Assembly: GCF_002088275.1 (NCBI RefSeq)
Contig: NZ_AQQS01000003.1
Span: forward strand, 153,885-217,884
Length of the DNA: 64,000 nucleotides
Direction: 5' to 3'
Source: Aurantimonas sp. 22II-16-19i
GTDB lineage: Bacteria; Pseudomonadota; Alphaproteobacteria; Rhizobiales; Rhizobiaceae
Shown piece by piece: positions 18,289 to 26,582 of the stretch (positions within the stretch are counted from its first letter, which is position 1; each line of letters starts with the position of its first letter). The position numbers were made by a program, and so were the translations under genes. The notes beneath the pieces were generated by a model. It was not told the DNA's origin. It was given only the letters and a program-made list of their open reading frames with translations, and did not search any database.

Positions 18289-19083
18289 CAACAGGAGGAC
18301 GGAGCGGGATAGCACCTCCCGATCCAGCCCGGCGAGCCACTCCCGGCAACCCGCGCCACCTTCCGAAACCACTGTCCGGCAAGCCCTCACCGCGCGGCAA
18401 GAATCGTGCCCCGGCCGCGGCGGTGCATTTCGAGCCGGCGCCCATACGCGCCCCGATCTGCACACCGGAAGGTATGGCCGGCGGGCGCCCCTTCCCGCCG
18501 GCTCACACCCTTCGGCTCACCGGAGATACGCCTCCGGCGCGTCGACCGAGTTGCCTCTGGCTCTCGGCATGCCCTGTTTGGCCGTCTTTCGGCGCGCTGA
18601 TCCGGCGCGCGCGCCGCTCCACATGCCGCCTGATATGCCGGAGCCGGCGACGTCGCGCCGCCTCGCCCGCCCGATCGGCCGGGCGGTCCGCGACCCGGAC
18701 CGTCCGTTGCCTGCGTGCCGTTGCCTGCGTGCCCGCAGACGCCACCGCCCGCATGGACCGCCTTTGTCACAACGCATCCCCGCCGATTTGGCTCCCGACC
18801 GTCGCCTTCCGGATCGTCGCGTTCCGGACCGTCGCCTGCCGGGTCCTTCCGGTCCCACGCCCTTCCGGCCGATGTCCTTCAGCCCCGCCTTCCGGCCGCC
18901 GACACGCGGTCCACGCCTTCCGTCTCCTCACGCTCTCGGAGGCGCGGTCCCGCGACTCCGGCACCCTCCGGCACCCCGACCACGCGATCCGCAGGTTCCC
19001 GAGCTTCGGCCACGGACGTCGATCGCCGAAAGGACAGGCTCGCACGGCATGCCGACCGGCGTGATCGGCTGACCTGAGGCTAT

Positions 19084-19151
19084 GCCTGTGTGATTTGCCT
19101 GCCTGTGTGATTTGCCTGCCTGCATGATCTGGCAGCCTGCGTGATCTGGCT
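19084..19151. repeat. Four tandem copies of a 17-bp repeat
   Basis: Units begin at 19084, 19101, 19118 and 19135. Units 1 and 2 are identical (GCCTGTGTGATTTGCCT). Unit 3 (GCCTGCATGATCTGGCA) and unit 4 (GCCTGCGTGATCTGGCT) differ by a few bases each. The array lies inside the long non-coding stretch between the DUF815 gene and the DsbA-like gene, so it is a candidate variable-number repeat. Confidence 0.9.
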
Positions 19152-19480
19152 GCGACGGCCCGCAGAAAGCGCGGAGACCGGCACGCTCTGCCCCGCGGGC
19201 CGCAGGCTTCGACCCTGCCGGCCCGGCGGCGCGCCCGAGGATGCGCCCAGAGATCCGGTTGCTTCGATGGGGCTCGCAACGGCTCGAATCCGGCAGAAGC
19301 CGAAACTCAAGTCATGCGGACCAGAAGTCATTCTGAGAAAAACTCATTCGGGCCAACGGTAAAATGCTTGAGCTCTTCCGTAAGGAAAGCATGCTTCACC
19401 GGCGCTGTCGAGACGTATTTTCACCTGAAGCCGCATTTTGTGATTGCATGCCCGCAAGCTCGAAAACCGCAGATGTCCGC

Positions 19481-20113
19481 TCAGACCTCCGCGAGAAACC
19501 CATCGACGCGCGCAAGCACCTGATCGACCGGCAGAAAACCCATTGCGATGGCCTCGTAGCGCCCGCCGTGCCGATCGACGGGCCCGGCGACCAGCGTCGG
19601 AAAGCCGGTCACGCCCGACGCCTTCGAGACGGCGAAATCCGCCAGCGTCTCCTCGCGGGTCGCGGCATCTTCGAAGACCGCCGCAAATCGCTCGGCGTCG
19701 AGACCCTCCTCCTGCGCCAGAGCGGTCAGGACGGCGGCGTCGGTGACGTCGCGGTTCTCGGCGTAGAAGGCGTGGGCGATGCGCCGGTTGAGCGCGAAGG
19801 TGCGGCCGGGATCCAGCCGCCGCGCCGCCACCACGGCCCGCGCCGCCGGCTCGGTGTCGTAGACGAAGCCGGTGCGCTCGAAGAAGCCATAATCGAAGGG
19901 CTGGCCGCTCGCCGCCGCCACATGCTCCCAGTGCCGCCGGATCTCGGCCTTGGCCGCGGCGTCCATCGGCTTGTCGTTGAACGGGCGGAGCCCGCCGAGG
20001 ACGAGCCGGATCGGCAGGTCGGGATGGCGCGTGGCGATCGCGTCGATGGCCGGGGCGAACCCCCAGCACCACGAGCACATGGGATCGGCGAAATAGACGA
20101 GATGCGGGATCAT
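19481..20113 (-). CDS. DsbA-family (FrnE-like) thioredoxin-fold oxidoreductase
   Basis: 210 residues from the ATG at 20113, which has a GGAGG ribosome site; the longer ORF start is not supported. The N terminus, MIPHLVYFADPMCSWCWGFA, carries a CxxC active site (Cys13-Ser-Trp-Cys16) preceded by FADP, characteristic of the DsbA/FrnE group that lacks a signal peptide. It is therefore probably cytoplasmic. A helical insert follows, then the cis-Pro loop in VSKASGVTGFPTLVAG (~170-185). FrnE-type proteins act in disulfide handling and oxidative or metal stress. It is divergent from the BA14K-protein gene with a 248-bp shared upstream region. It is not the periplasmic DsbA; that role is better filled by the 51.3-kb gene. 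Confidence 0.85.
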   Translation of the reverse strand: MIPHLVYFADPMCSWCWGFAPAIDAIATRHPDLPIRLVLGGLRPFNDKPMDAAAKAEIRRHWEHVAAASGQPFDYGFFERTGFVYDTEPAARAVVAARRLDPGRTFALNRRIAHAFYAENRDVTDAAVLTALAQEEGLDAERFAAVFEDAATREETLADFAVSKASGVTGFPTLVAGPVDRHGGRYEAIAMGFLPVDQVLARVDGFLAEV

Positions 20114-20361
20114 GGGTGGCCTCCAGCCTTCTTGTCGCATCGCCGCCCGGCCGTCGCAAGCCGCCGGCGGGCCACCGGCAGTTGCAATGGCGCGGAAGAT
20201 GGGTAACACTACGTCAACACGCTCGTTTATAGTTGGTTCTTCAAGCTCTTGGGAATGCTGCTCCGCAAGTGCGACGGGCGATTCGAGGGGTAGAGGACGT
20301 TCGGGTCCCTGCCCTCCGGCAAGCTGTCATGCTCGTTCGCCATCCTGGGAGGAAAACACCG

Positions 20362-20817
20362 ATGCCATTCGCCCCGAAGCCACGTTTTTCCCTGACACCC
20401 GTATGGGGCCGCCTGTCGCTGACGGCGGTGGTCCTCGTCGCCGCGCTGGCGGCGGCGCCGGTGACGCTGCCGGCCGGCATGCCGATCCTCGGCGTCACGC
20501 CCGCCGAGGCCGGCCACCGGCACCACCGCCGCTGGCATCGTCACCACCACGACGGCATCGGCATCGGCGCCGCAGCGGTGATCGGCGGCATTCTGGGCCT
20601 TGGCCTCGGCATCGCGATCGCCGAGCCGCGCTACTATCACGATCCCTATTACCACGGCCCGCGGCCGCTCTACCGCGTCTCCCCCAGGGCCTATCGCCAC
20701 GGGCCGCGGCCGTGGTCCAGAGCCTGGTATCGATACTGCCACGCGCGCTACCGCTCCTTCGATGCCCGCTCCGGCACCTTCCAGCCCTATCACGGGCCAC
20801 GCCAGATGTGCCGCTGA
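20362..20817 (+). CDS. Secreted BA14K-like protein
   Basis: 151 residues from the ATG at 20362, preceded by GGGAGGAAAA. The N terminus is a signal peptide (basic start, hydrophobic LTAVVLVAALAAAPV, cleavage likely near PAEAG). A His-rich patch (HRHHRRWHRHHHDG) is followed by a short Gly-rich hydrophobic helix (AAAVIGGILGLGLGIAIAEP), then Tyr/Pro/His-rich sequence. The C terminus, WYRYCHARYRSFDARSGTF, is the BA14K signature (W..YC..RYRSFD..SGT) with a final Cys. BA14K proteins are surface-exposed or periplasmic, with lectin-like activity reported in Brucella. The His-rich segment could bind metal, which is only a suggestion. No partner gene is evident. Confidence 0.82.
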   Translation: MPFAPKPRFSLTPVWGRLSLTAVVLVAALAAAPVTLPAGMPILGVTPAEAGHRHHRRWHRHHHDGIGIGAAAVIGGILGLGLGIAIAEPRYYHDPYYHGPRPLYRVSPRAYRHGPRPWSRAWYRYCHARYRSFDARSGTFQPYHGPRQMCR

Positions 20818-20897
20818 GCGGTTCGCGGCGAGACCCTGCGTGCCCAAGATAGCGGCGCGCGACGGGTGAAGCGGGTGAATGGAGGTGGCAGGGCCGG

Positions 20898-22718
20898 TCA
20901 GACCGGCCGCGTCGCCGCCTCCAGCCAGGTGGCATCCTCCGCCGCGAGGTCGGCCGCCAGGGTGTCGCGCACCCGGGCGTGATAGGCGTTCAGCCAGCCC
21001 AGTTCCTCGTCTGTCAGAAGCGTCCGGTCGATCAGCCGGCGGTCGATCGGCGCCAGCGTCAGCGTCTCGAAGCCGTGCATCGGCAGGTCGCCCCCCGCGA
21101 TCGCCTCGGCCTCGGTGACGACGACGAGATTCTCGATGCGGATGCCGAAGGCGCCTTCCTTGTAGTAGCCGGGCTCATTGGAGACGATCATGCCCGGCTG
21201 CAGCACCGCCATGCCGCGCCGCGAGATCGACTGCGGGCCCTCATGCACGGCGAGGAACGCGCCGACGCCGTGGCCGGTGCCGTGGGCGTAGTCGCAGCCG
21301 GCCTTCCAGAGGGCAATCCGGGCGAGGACGTCGATGTCGACGCCGCGCGTCCCCTTCGGAAACCGGGCCAGCGAGATGCCGATCATCCCTTTCAGCACCT
21401 GGGTGAACCGCGTCTTCGCCAAAGGATCGGGCTCGCCGATCGGCACCGTGCGGGTGATGTCCGTCGTCCCGTCGAGATATTGCGCGCCGGAATCGATCAG
21501 GAAGAGTTCGCCCGCCCCGAGCCGCCGGTTGGTCTCACGATTCACCCGGTAGTGGACGATGGCGCCGTTCGGGCCGCTTCCCGAGATGGTGTCGAAGGAA
21601 ATGTCCGCCAGAGCCACGCCGGCCGCCTCGCCGGCCTCGGCCCGGAACGCCTCGAGGCGCTCGGCGGCGGCGATCTCGTCCAGCGAGCCCGGCGCCTGCC
21701 GGTCGAGCCAGGCGAGGAAGCGCACCATGGCGAGGCCGTCGCGCCGGTGGGCGGCCCGGCTGCCGGCGAGTTCGCCGTCGTTCTTGATCGCCCGCGGCAG
21801 CCGCGCCGGGTCGGTCAGCTCGACCACCCTTCCGCCCGCCGCCTCGACGATCGTGGCGAGCCAGGATGCCGCCAGATGCGGGTCGAGCCCCGCCGCGTGC
21901 CCCTTCGCATGTTCGCCGAGCTCGCCTTCGAAGGCCTCCGGCGGCCGGATCTCGGCGAGCGACGACAGCTGCCCCGAAACGCCGTCGTCGAGCTTGTCCG
22001 GATCGACATAGAGGCGCGGGCGGCCCGTCGCCGGAACGATGGCGAAGGCCAGCATCAGCGGCGTGTGGGCGACGTCGGCGCCGCGGATGTTGAAGGTCCA
22101 GGCGATCGAGGACGGATCGGTGAGGACGGTCAGATCGGCCTTGGCCGCGGCGATCGCCGCCTGCACGTCGCCGATCTTTGCCGCGGCGCTCTTGCCGGCG
22201 AGATTGTCGCCATGCAGGAACGCCCGCCCCTTCGGCGGCGCCGGGCGATCCGTCCAGATGCGATCGACCGGGTTGGCCTCGAGCGCCACCAGCGCGCCGC
22301 CGGTCGCGGCCATGATCCGGCCCAGCGTCTCGACCTCAGAGATCGTGTGCAGCCAGGGATCGTAAGCGATCCTCAGCCCCGCCGCCTCGCTCTCCAGATA
22401 GGCCGGCAGCGGCGTCTCGATGGAGGAGAGCGGCGTCACCGCGCCGAGGTCGATCTGGTCGCGCACCTGCAGCGTATAGCGCCCGTCGACGAGGATCGCC
22501 GCCCGGTCGGAAAGGACGACCGCCACGCCGGCCGAGCCGGAAAACCCGGTCAGCCATTCCAGCCGCGCCGCCGAGGGCGGGATGTATTCGCCCTGGTGCT
22601 CGTCGGCCCGCGGCACGATGAAGCCGTCGACGCCGGCCTCCTTCAGCACCCCGCGCAACGCGTCGATCCGCGCCGCGCTCTGGGAAAAATCGCCGGGATT
22701 GTCGAAACTCTGGAACAT
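20898..22718 (-). CDS. Aminopeptidase P family (Xaa-Pro aminopeptidase) metallopeptidase
   Basis: Cleaves N-terminal residues preceding proline. 606 residues from the ATG at 22718 (MFQSFDNPGDF...); the upstream extension is Arg/Gly-rich and unlikely. It has the three-domain layout of the long cytosolic aminopeptidase P: two creatinase-like N domains (residues ~15-310, with GFIVPRADEHQGEYIPP and WLTGFSGSAGVAVV) and a C-terminal pita-bread catalytic domain. Metal-ligand regions are visible: FLIDSGAQYLDGTTDITRTV (two Asp), GTGHGVGAFLAVHEGP (His), NEPGYYKEGAFGIRIENLV (two Glu). It is a single gene, divergent from the small gene at 23.0 kb; the shared 281-bp region holds the PhaR-like motifs. Confidence 0.93.
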   Translation of the reverse strand: MFQSFDNPGDFSQSAARIDALRGVLKEAGVDGFIVPRADEHQGEYIPPSAARLEWLTGFSGSAGVAVVLSDRAAILVDGRYTLQVRDQIDLGAVTPLSSIETPLPAYLESEAAGLRIAYDPWLHTISEVETLGRIMAATGGALVALEANPVDRIWTDRPAPPKGRAFLHGDNLAGKSAAAKIGDVQAAIAAAKADLTVLTDPSSIAWTFNIRGADVAHTPLMLAFAIVPATGRPRLYVDPDKLDDGVSGQLSSLAEIRPPEAFEGELGEHAKGHAAGLDPHLAASWLATIVEAAGGRVVELTDPARLPRAIKNDGELAGSRAAHRRDGLAMVRFLAWLDRQAPGSLDEIAAAERLEAFRAEAGEAAGVALADISFDTISGSGPNGAIVHYRVNRETNRRLGAGELFLIDSGAQYLDGTTDITRTVPIGEPDPLAKTRFTQVLKGMIGISLARFPKGTRGVDIDVLARIALWKAGCDYAHGTGHGVGAFLAVHEGPQSISRRGMAVLQPGMIVSNEPGYYKEGAFGIRIENLVVVTEAEAIAGGDLPMHGFETLTLAPIDRRLIDRTLLTDEELGWLNAYHARVRDTLAADLAAEDATWLEAATRPV

Positions 22719-22880
22719 GTCGGCCCTTTCGCTGCGCCTCGTCGCTGTGTCCGGCATTTTGCCGGCTGCCGCAAGAGTTCCCCGTCCTCCGATGCACGTC
22801 CGGCGACCCCTTCCCGGCTGCCGGAAACCGCGCATGCTGCCGCTCATCTGCCGCTTGTCTGCCCCTCATGCCGCCCCTCA

Positions 22881-22895
22881 TGCTGCATTGCAGCA
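22881..22895 (+). promoter_or_regulatory. Candidate PhaR/AniA operator, near-perfect palindrome
   Basis: TGCTGCATTGCAGCA is a 15-bp palindrome except for its centre base. Read on either strand it contains the pattern TGC-R-N-Y-GCA-S-M-A. It lies ~105 bp upstream of the small gene at 23000 and ~165 bp upstream of the pepP-family gene on the other strand. Confidence 0.5.
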
Positions 22896-22951
22896 GGCGG
22901 GATGGACCTATGCGGCCGGCCGGCTACCGGCGCCCCGCGATCACGCGCATA

Positions 22952-22962
22952 TTGCAATGCAA
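22952..22962 (+). promoter_or_regulatory. Second TGC-N3-GCA half of the candidate operator pair
   Basis: TTGCAATGCAA is an 11-bp palindrome with the same TGC-ANT-GCA core, but lacks the S-M-A extension of the consensus. It is 57 bp after the first site and 37 bp before the ATG of the small gene, a position fit for repression. Confidence 0.35.
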
Positions 22963-22999
22963 CGGGAGGCCGGAACCAGTTTTCTCAAGGAGACGCACC

Positions 23000-23203
23000 A
23001 TGGCCAACAACGAGACCACCACCGCACGTCCGCGCCAGCAGACCGCCGGCATCATGCGGACGGTCCTCAACCGGATGATGGAAGCCCGCGAGCGCGAAGC
23101 CCGCCGCTACATCGCCACCCATTACGGCAAGCGCTTTTCGCCGGACGTCTTCGGCGGCGAGACCACCTCGCATTTCGACGGCCGCGCCCCGCACCGCGGC
23201 TGA
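23000..23203 (+). CDS. Small basic protein of unknown function (67 aa)
   Basis: It starts MANNETTTARPRQQTAGIMR after a good AAGGAG ribosome site 9 nt upstream. The middle is an Arg-rich amphipathic helix (NRMMEAREREARRYIATHYG) and the end is polar. There is no signal peptide or membrane span. The short length and Arg/Glu-rich helix recall DUF1127-type proteins, but the LxxLGI motif is absent, so I leave it unassigned. Two TGC-N3-GCA palindromes precede it and a strong terminator follows ~85 bp after the stop. That makes it a compact, well-delimited single-gene transcription unit and supports its being real. Confidence 0.75.
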   Translation: MANNETTTARPRQQTAGIMRTVLNRMMEAREREARRYIATHYGKRFSPDVFGGETTSHFDGRAPHRG

Positions 23204-23287
23204 GCGGCCCGCCGGGCTCCGCCCGGCAGCTGAAGACCCCGTCGGGCTCCGCCCGGCAGCTTTGGACGCAGCCCCCATTCGATGATC

Positions 23288-23329
23288 AGGGCCCCGTCAC
23301 CTCGCCCGAGGTGGCGGGGCCTTCCTTGT
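23288..23329 (+). terminator. Rho-independent terminator
   Basis: A long stem GGCCCCGTCACCTCG pairs with CGAGGTGGCGGGGCC (one G-T pair) around a short CCC loop, followed by TTCCTTGTT on the plus strand. It ends the small gene at 23.0 kb. In the opposite orientation it may also serve the convergent prmA transcript. Confidence 0.75.
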
Positions 23330-23360
23330 TCAGGCCGCCCTGCGGCGCAGGCTTTTGCGT

Positions 23361-24239
23361 TCAGGCCGCCATGCGCCGCAGATGCAGCGCCACCCATTCG
23401 CCCCTGACCAGCGTCCGGCAGTGGACGAAGCCCTGGGCCCGGAACGCCGCCCGCACCGCGGCCGCCTGACCGGTGAGGATGCCCGACAGGATGACGTCGG
23501 CGCGCGGCGCGGCATGGCGGCGAAACTCTCCCGACAGGCTGATCAGCGGCCCGGCGAGGATATTGGCGACGATGAGGTCGTAGGGTGCCCGCCGGCGCAC
23601 CTGCGGCGAGGCAAAGCCCGTCGCCTGCGCCGTCTCGACCCTCGCCGCGACACCGTTGGCGCGCACGTTCTCCGCCGCGACCTTGACCGCCACCGGATCG
23701 ATGTCGGTCGCCAGCACGTCGAGCCGGGCGAGCTTGGCCACCGCGATCGCCAGCACCGCGCTGCCGGTGCCGAGATCGAGCACCTGGCGGGGGCGGCGCA
23801 GCCGCACGACGTCGTCGATCAGCGTCAGGCAGCCGGCCGTCGTGCCGTGGTGGCCGGTGCCGAAGGCCATTCCCGCCTCGATCTCGATCGCCAGCTCGTG
23901 CGCCCCGACATTTGCCCGGTCATGGGCGCCGTGGACGACGAAGCGCCCGGCCCGCACGGGCTTCAGCCCGGCGAGCACCGAGGCCATCCAGTCCTGGTCC
24001 GGCAGGTCCTCGCGCCCGATCGCGACGTCGGGGCCGAGGCCGGCCGCCGCGGCATATTCGGCGGAGCGGTCTTCGCCGTCGCCGGCGTCGACATAGGCGC
24101 TGACCTCCCAGATCCCCTTCGCCTCGTCGATCTCGACGAGGGAGAGCGGCGCGCCCTCCTCCTCGAAGGCCGCCTCGATGCGGGCATAGGCGCTGTCGGC
24201 GGCGTGGCGCGGCGCGCTGAGGAAATATCGGACCTGCAC
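23361..24239 (-). CDS. prmA: Ribosomal protein L11 methyltransferase PrmA
   Basis: SAM-dependent trimethylation of ribosomal protein L11. The gene is in frame with a much longer open frame, but it most likely starts at the GTG at 24239 (VQVRYFLSAPRHAADSAYAR), 2 nt after the stop of the antiporter gene. That gives 292 residues. The N-terminal substrate-recognition domain (~1-95) is followed by the Rossmann methyltransferase domain. Motif I is VLDLGTGSAVLAIAVAKL, motif II is ATDIDPVAVKVAAENVRANG, and motif IV is the catalytic-loop-like YDLIVANILAGPL. AFGTGHHGTT precedes motif I as expected for PrmA. It is translationally coupled to the upstream antiporter gene, a functionally unrelated neighbour. 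Confidence 0.93.
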   Translation of the reverse strand: MQVRYFLSAPRHAADSAYARIEAAFEEEGAPLSLVEIDEAKGIWEVSAYVDAGDGEDRSAEYAAAAGLGPDVAIGREDLPDQDWMASVLAGLKPVRAGRFVVHGAHDRANVGAHELAIEIEAGMAFGTGHHGTTAGCLTLIDDVVRLRRPRQVLDLGTGSAVLAIAVAKLARLDVLATDIDPVAVKVAAENVRANGVAARVETAQATGFASPQVRRRAPYDLIVANILAGPLISLSGEFRRHAAPRADVILSGILTGQAAAVRAAFRAQGFVHCRTLVRGEWVALHLRRMAA

Positions 24240-24241
24240 TG

Positions 24242-26155
24242 TCAGTTCGTCCCCTCGGTCTGGCGGGTGACCTCTTCGGAGGTCTTGCGGGCCTTTTCCC
24301 TGCGCGCCTCGCGTTCGGTCAAGGTGCCGCGGACGATCTTTTCCTGGTCGCGCTCGGCGCGCGGCGGGCCGAAGGAGACGATGACGTCCCCGATGGCGGG
24401 CTCGCCCGCCCCTTCCGCGGACGTAAAGATGATCTCCTGCGACGGCTTGATCCAGAGGATCGGCAGCGTGCCGTCGGGCCGCGTCTCGTGGAACTGCCGG
24501 ATGCCGAACTCCTCCGACAGCCGCGTCGCCTGAAAGGCCCAGCCGTCGATGATGTGGTCGCGCAGCTGGTTGTAGGTCCGCGGCGGCTTGAACAGCGGGA
24601 TGCCGCCGAGGGAGACGTGCATCGAATGGCGGGCGGCGCCGCCGTTGTCCTGGGTGCCGGTGGTCGAGCCGATCTGGAACACCTCGGAGCGGCCGATCTC
24701 GGCGCCGAAGTCGGTGCAGACGAGGGCGTTGTAGGCGTCGTTGTCGGTGGCCGCGATCATGTGGTCGAAGCGCGACAGGTCGAGGGAGTGATGCGCCTCC
24801 TCCGACAGGATCTCGCCGAACCACACCTCCACCTCGGCGAGCCGCGCCTCGGAGATGTGCGACCAGTTCGAATCGGCGATCAGCACCGGCACGTTCTGGG
24901 CCTTCAGCCGCTGCGCCAGCGCGATCGAGAAGCGCGAGGCGCCGACGATGAGGATGCCCGGCCGGTTGGTGACGCGCAGGTCGAGGAAGCGGGCGAGCGG
25001 CTGCAGGGTGAAGCCGTGGAAGAGGATCGTCGCGGCGACCACGGCGAAGGTGTAGGCGACCATCCGGTCGGCGTCCGGCATCCCGAGCCGCGACAGCGTC
25101 GCGCCGAACAGCCCGGCCACCGCCACCGCCACGATGCCGCGCGGCGCGATCCAGGAGACCAGCAGCCGTTCCTTGACGCCCAGCCCCGCCCCGATGGTCG
25201 AGGTGAAGATCGCGATCGGGCGGATGACGAGGAGGACCAGCACCAGGAAGGCGACGACCCGCCATTCGAGGCTCAGGATGACCGAGCGCTGCAGCGAGGC
25301 GGTCAGGATGATGAACAGGCCGGAGACCAGGAGGACGGTGATCGTCTCCTTGAACTTCTGCAATTCGGCGAGGCTCGCAAGCCGCGCATTCGCCATGGTG
25401 ACGCCCATGACGGTGACGGTCAGGAGCCCGGCCTCCTCGAGCAGGAGGTTGGTCAGGGCGTTCATGCCGACGACGACGGCGAAGAGGATCGGCGCCTTCA
25501 GATATTCCGGCGCGTGGCCCCGCGCGAAGAACCGGATCAGCCCCCGGCCGACGAGGATGCCGCCGGCGACCGCGACGACCAGCGCGGCGATGGTGGTCAG
25601 GATCAGGTGCTCGGCGTCGTGGGCGCCGCGCAGGACGAGATAGGCCTCGAAGGAGATCACCGCGAAGAGCGCGCCGACCGGATCGTTGAGGATCGCCTCC
25701 CAGCGCAGGATCGATGCCGGCCGCGCGCGCAGCCGGGCGTGGCGCAGCAGCGGCATGATGACGGTCGGGCCGGTGACGACGAGCAGCGCGCCGAGGATGA
25801 TGGCTATCGGCCAGTCCATGCCGCCGACATAATGGGCGGCCAGCGCCGTCATCACCCAGACCATCGGGCCCGAGAACAAGACGACGCGGCGCACCGCCGT
25901 CGAGGTCTCGCGGATTTCCCTGAGATTCAGCGTCAGCCCGCCCTCGAAGAGGATGATGGCGACGGCGGTCGAGACCAGCGGGGTGTACAGCTCGCCGAAA
26001 TCCTCGCGCGGGTTCATCAACCCGGTGACCGGGCCGAACAGCAACCCGACGCCCAGCAGCATGACGATGGCGGGGATCTGCAGCCGCCAGGCCACCCACT
26101 GCGAGGCGATGCCCGCGACACCGATCACGGCGAGTTGCATGGCGAGATCGTGCAT
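24242..26155 (-). CDS. CPA-type Na+(K+)/H+ antiporter with C-terminal TrkA-N (RCK) domain
   Basis: An inner-membrane monovalent-cation/proton antiporter. 637 residues from the ATG at 26155. The longer frame adds 82 residues without a membrane character. About twelve helices span residues ~5-390. They include the conserved TGPTVIMPLLRHARL segment and NDPVGALFAVISFEAY, whose Asp is the expected ion-binding residue. From ~400 a Rossmann-like nucleotide-binding domain begins (NRPGILIVGASRFSIALAQRL), with DSNWSHISEARLAEVEV and DRFDHMIAATDND-type text, i.e. a TrkA-N/RCK regulatory domain. The C-terminal 50 residues are highly charged. The divergent region 26156-26582 is shared with an MFS gene; prmA follows after 2 nt. 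Confidence 0.9.
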   Translation of the reverse strand: MHDLAMQLAVIGVAGIASQWVAWRLQIPAIVMLLGVGLLFGPVTGLMNPREDFGELYTPLVSTAVAIILFEGGLTLNLREIRETSTAVRRVVLFSGPMVWVMTALAAHYVGGMDWPIAIILGALLVVTGPTVIMPLLRHARLRARPASILRWEAILNDPVGALFAVISFEAYLVLRGAHDAEHLILTTIAALVVAVAGGILVGRGLIRFFARGHAPEYLKAPILFAVVVGMNALTNLLLEEAGLLTVTVMGVTMANARLASLAELQKFKETITVLLVSGLFIILTASLQRSVILSLEWRVVAFLVLVLLVIRPIAIFTSTIGAGLGVKERLLVSWIAPRGIVAVAVAGLFGATLSRLGMPDADRMVAYTFAVVAATILFHGFTLQPLARFLDLRVTNRPGILIVGASRFSIALAQRLKAQNVPVLIADSNWSHISEARLAEVEVWFGEILSEEAHHSLDLSRFDHMIAATDNDAYNALVCTDFGAEIGRSEVFQIGSTTGTQDNGGAARHSMHVSLGGIPLFKPPRTYNQLRDHIIDGWAFQATRLSEEFGIRQFHETRPDGTLPILWIKPSQEIIFTSAEGAGEPAIGDVIVSFGPPRAERDQEKIVRGTLTEREARREKARKTSEEVTRQTEGTN

Positions 26156-26487
26156 CGGCAAGAATCCTGTCGGTTCGGGGCGCAAGAAACGCTCGCCCGG
26201 CAGCGTCGATGGGGAGCTTCGCTGGCTGGGACGTCGGTGGCTGTGACGAAGATATGGCGCGGCGCGGCAAGGCCCATGGGCCCGGAGGCGAGCCCGCCCA
26301 AAGATGGGGCGTTCGTCCGCCGGAACCGCGTCCGCGACGCCATAGCGCAGAGACCGGCGAGAGGTTCCCTCCCCGGCCGAAAGGGACAGGCCCGTCGGCA
26401 TCGGCGCGAATGCCAGGATCGGCAGAGCGGCGGAAGATCCGGCGGGCGCGCCGGTCGCAGATCGGGCGGCGTCGCGTTTAGGTCACG

Positions 26488-26504
26488 CCCGTTTCGCAAA
26501 CGGG
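26488..26504. promoter_or_regulatory. Inverted repeat in a divergent promoter region
   Basis: CCCGTTTCGCAAACGGG is a perfect 7-bp inverted repeat with a 3-bp spacer. It lies 79 bp before the MFS gene ATG, in the 427-bp region between the antiporter and MFS genes. No other feature is recognised in that region. It could be an operator or a small hairpin; no U-tract follows. Confidence 0.4.
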
Positions 26505-26582
26505 ATACCGAAAGGCCGTGCCGGTCCCTACTATCCTGCGGACGCCTGGCGTCGGGAGTCGGATCGGCGCTGGAGGCGGCCC

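Larger units (their letters stand above)
18089..19480. other. 1.4-kb stretch without a recognisable gene
   Basis: Several open frames cross this region on both strands. All read as low-complexity Arg/Pro/Gly text with no start signal or family motif. It holds a possible dispersed-repeat copy near 18244-18288 and loosely repeated TTCCGG-centred segments at ~18798-18900 (TCGCCTTCCGGATCGTCGCG and variants). A 17-bp tandem repeat lies at 19084-19151. The last ~170 bp (19300-19480) are clearly more AT-rich than the rest. It may be a decayed gene or an expanded spacer; I see no RNA gene I can name. Confidence 0.6.

Noticed and set aside
18387..19279. ORFs on both strands in the 1.4-kb gap
   Set aside because: Low-complexity Arg/Pro/Gly text, no start signal, no repeat of family motifs; treated as non-coding.
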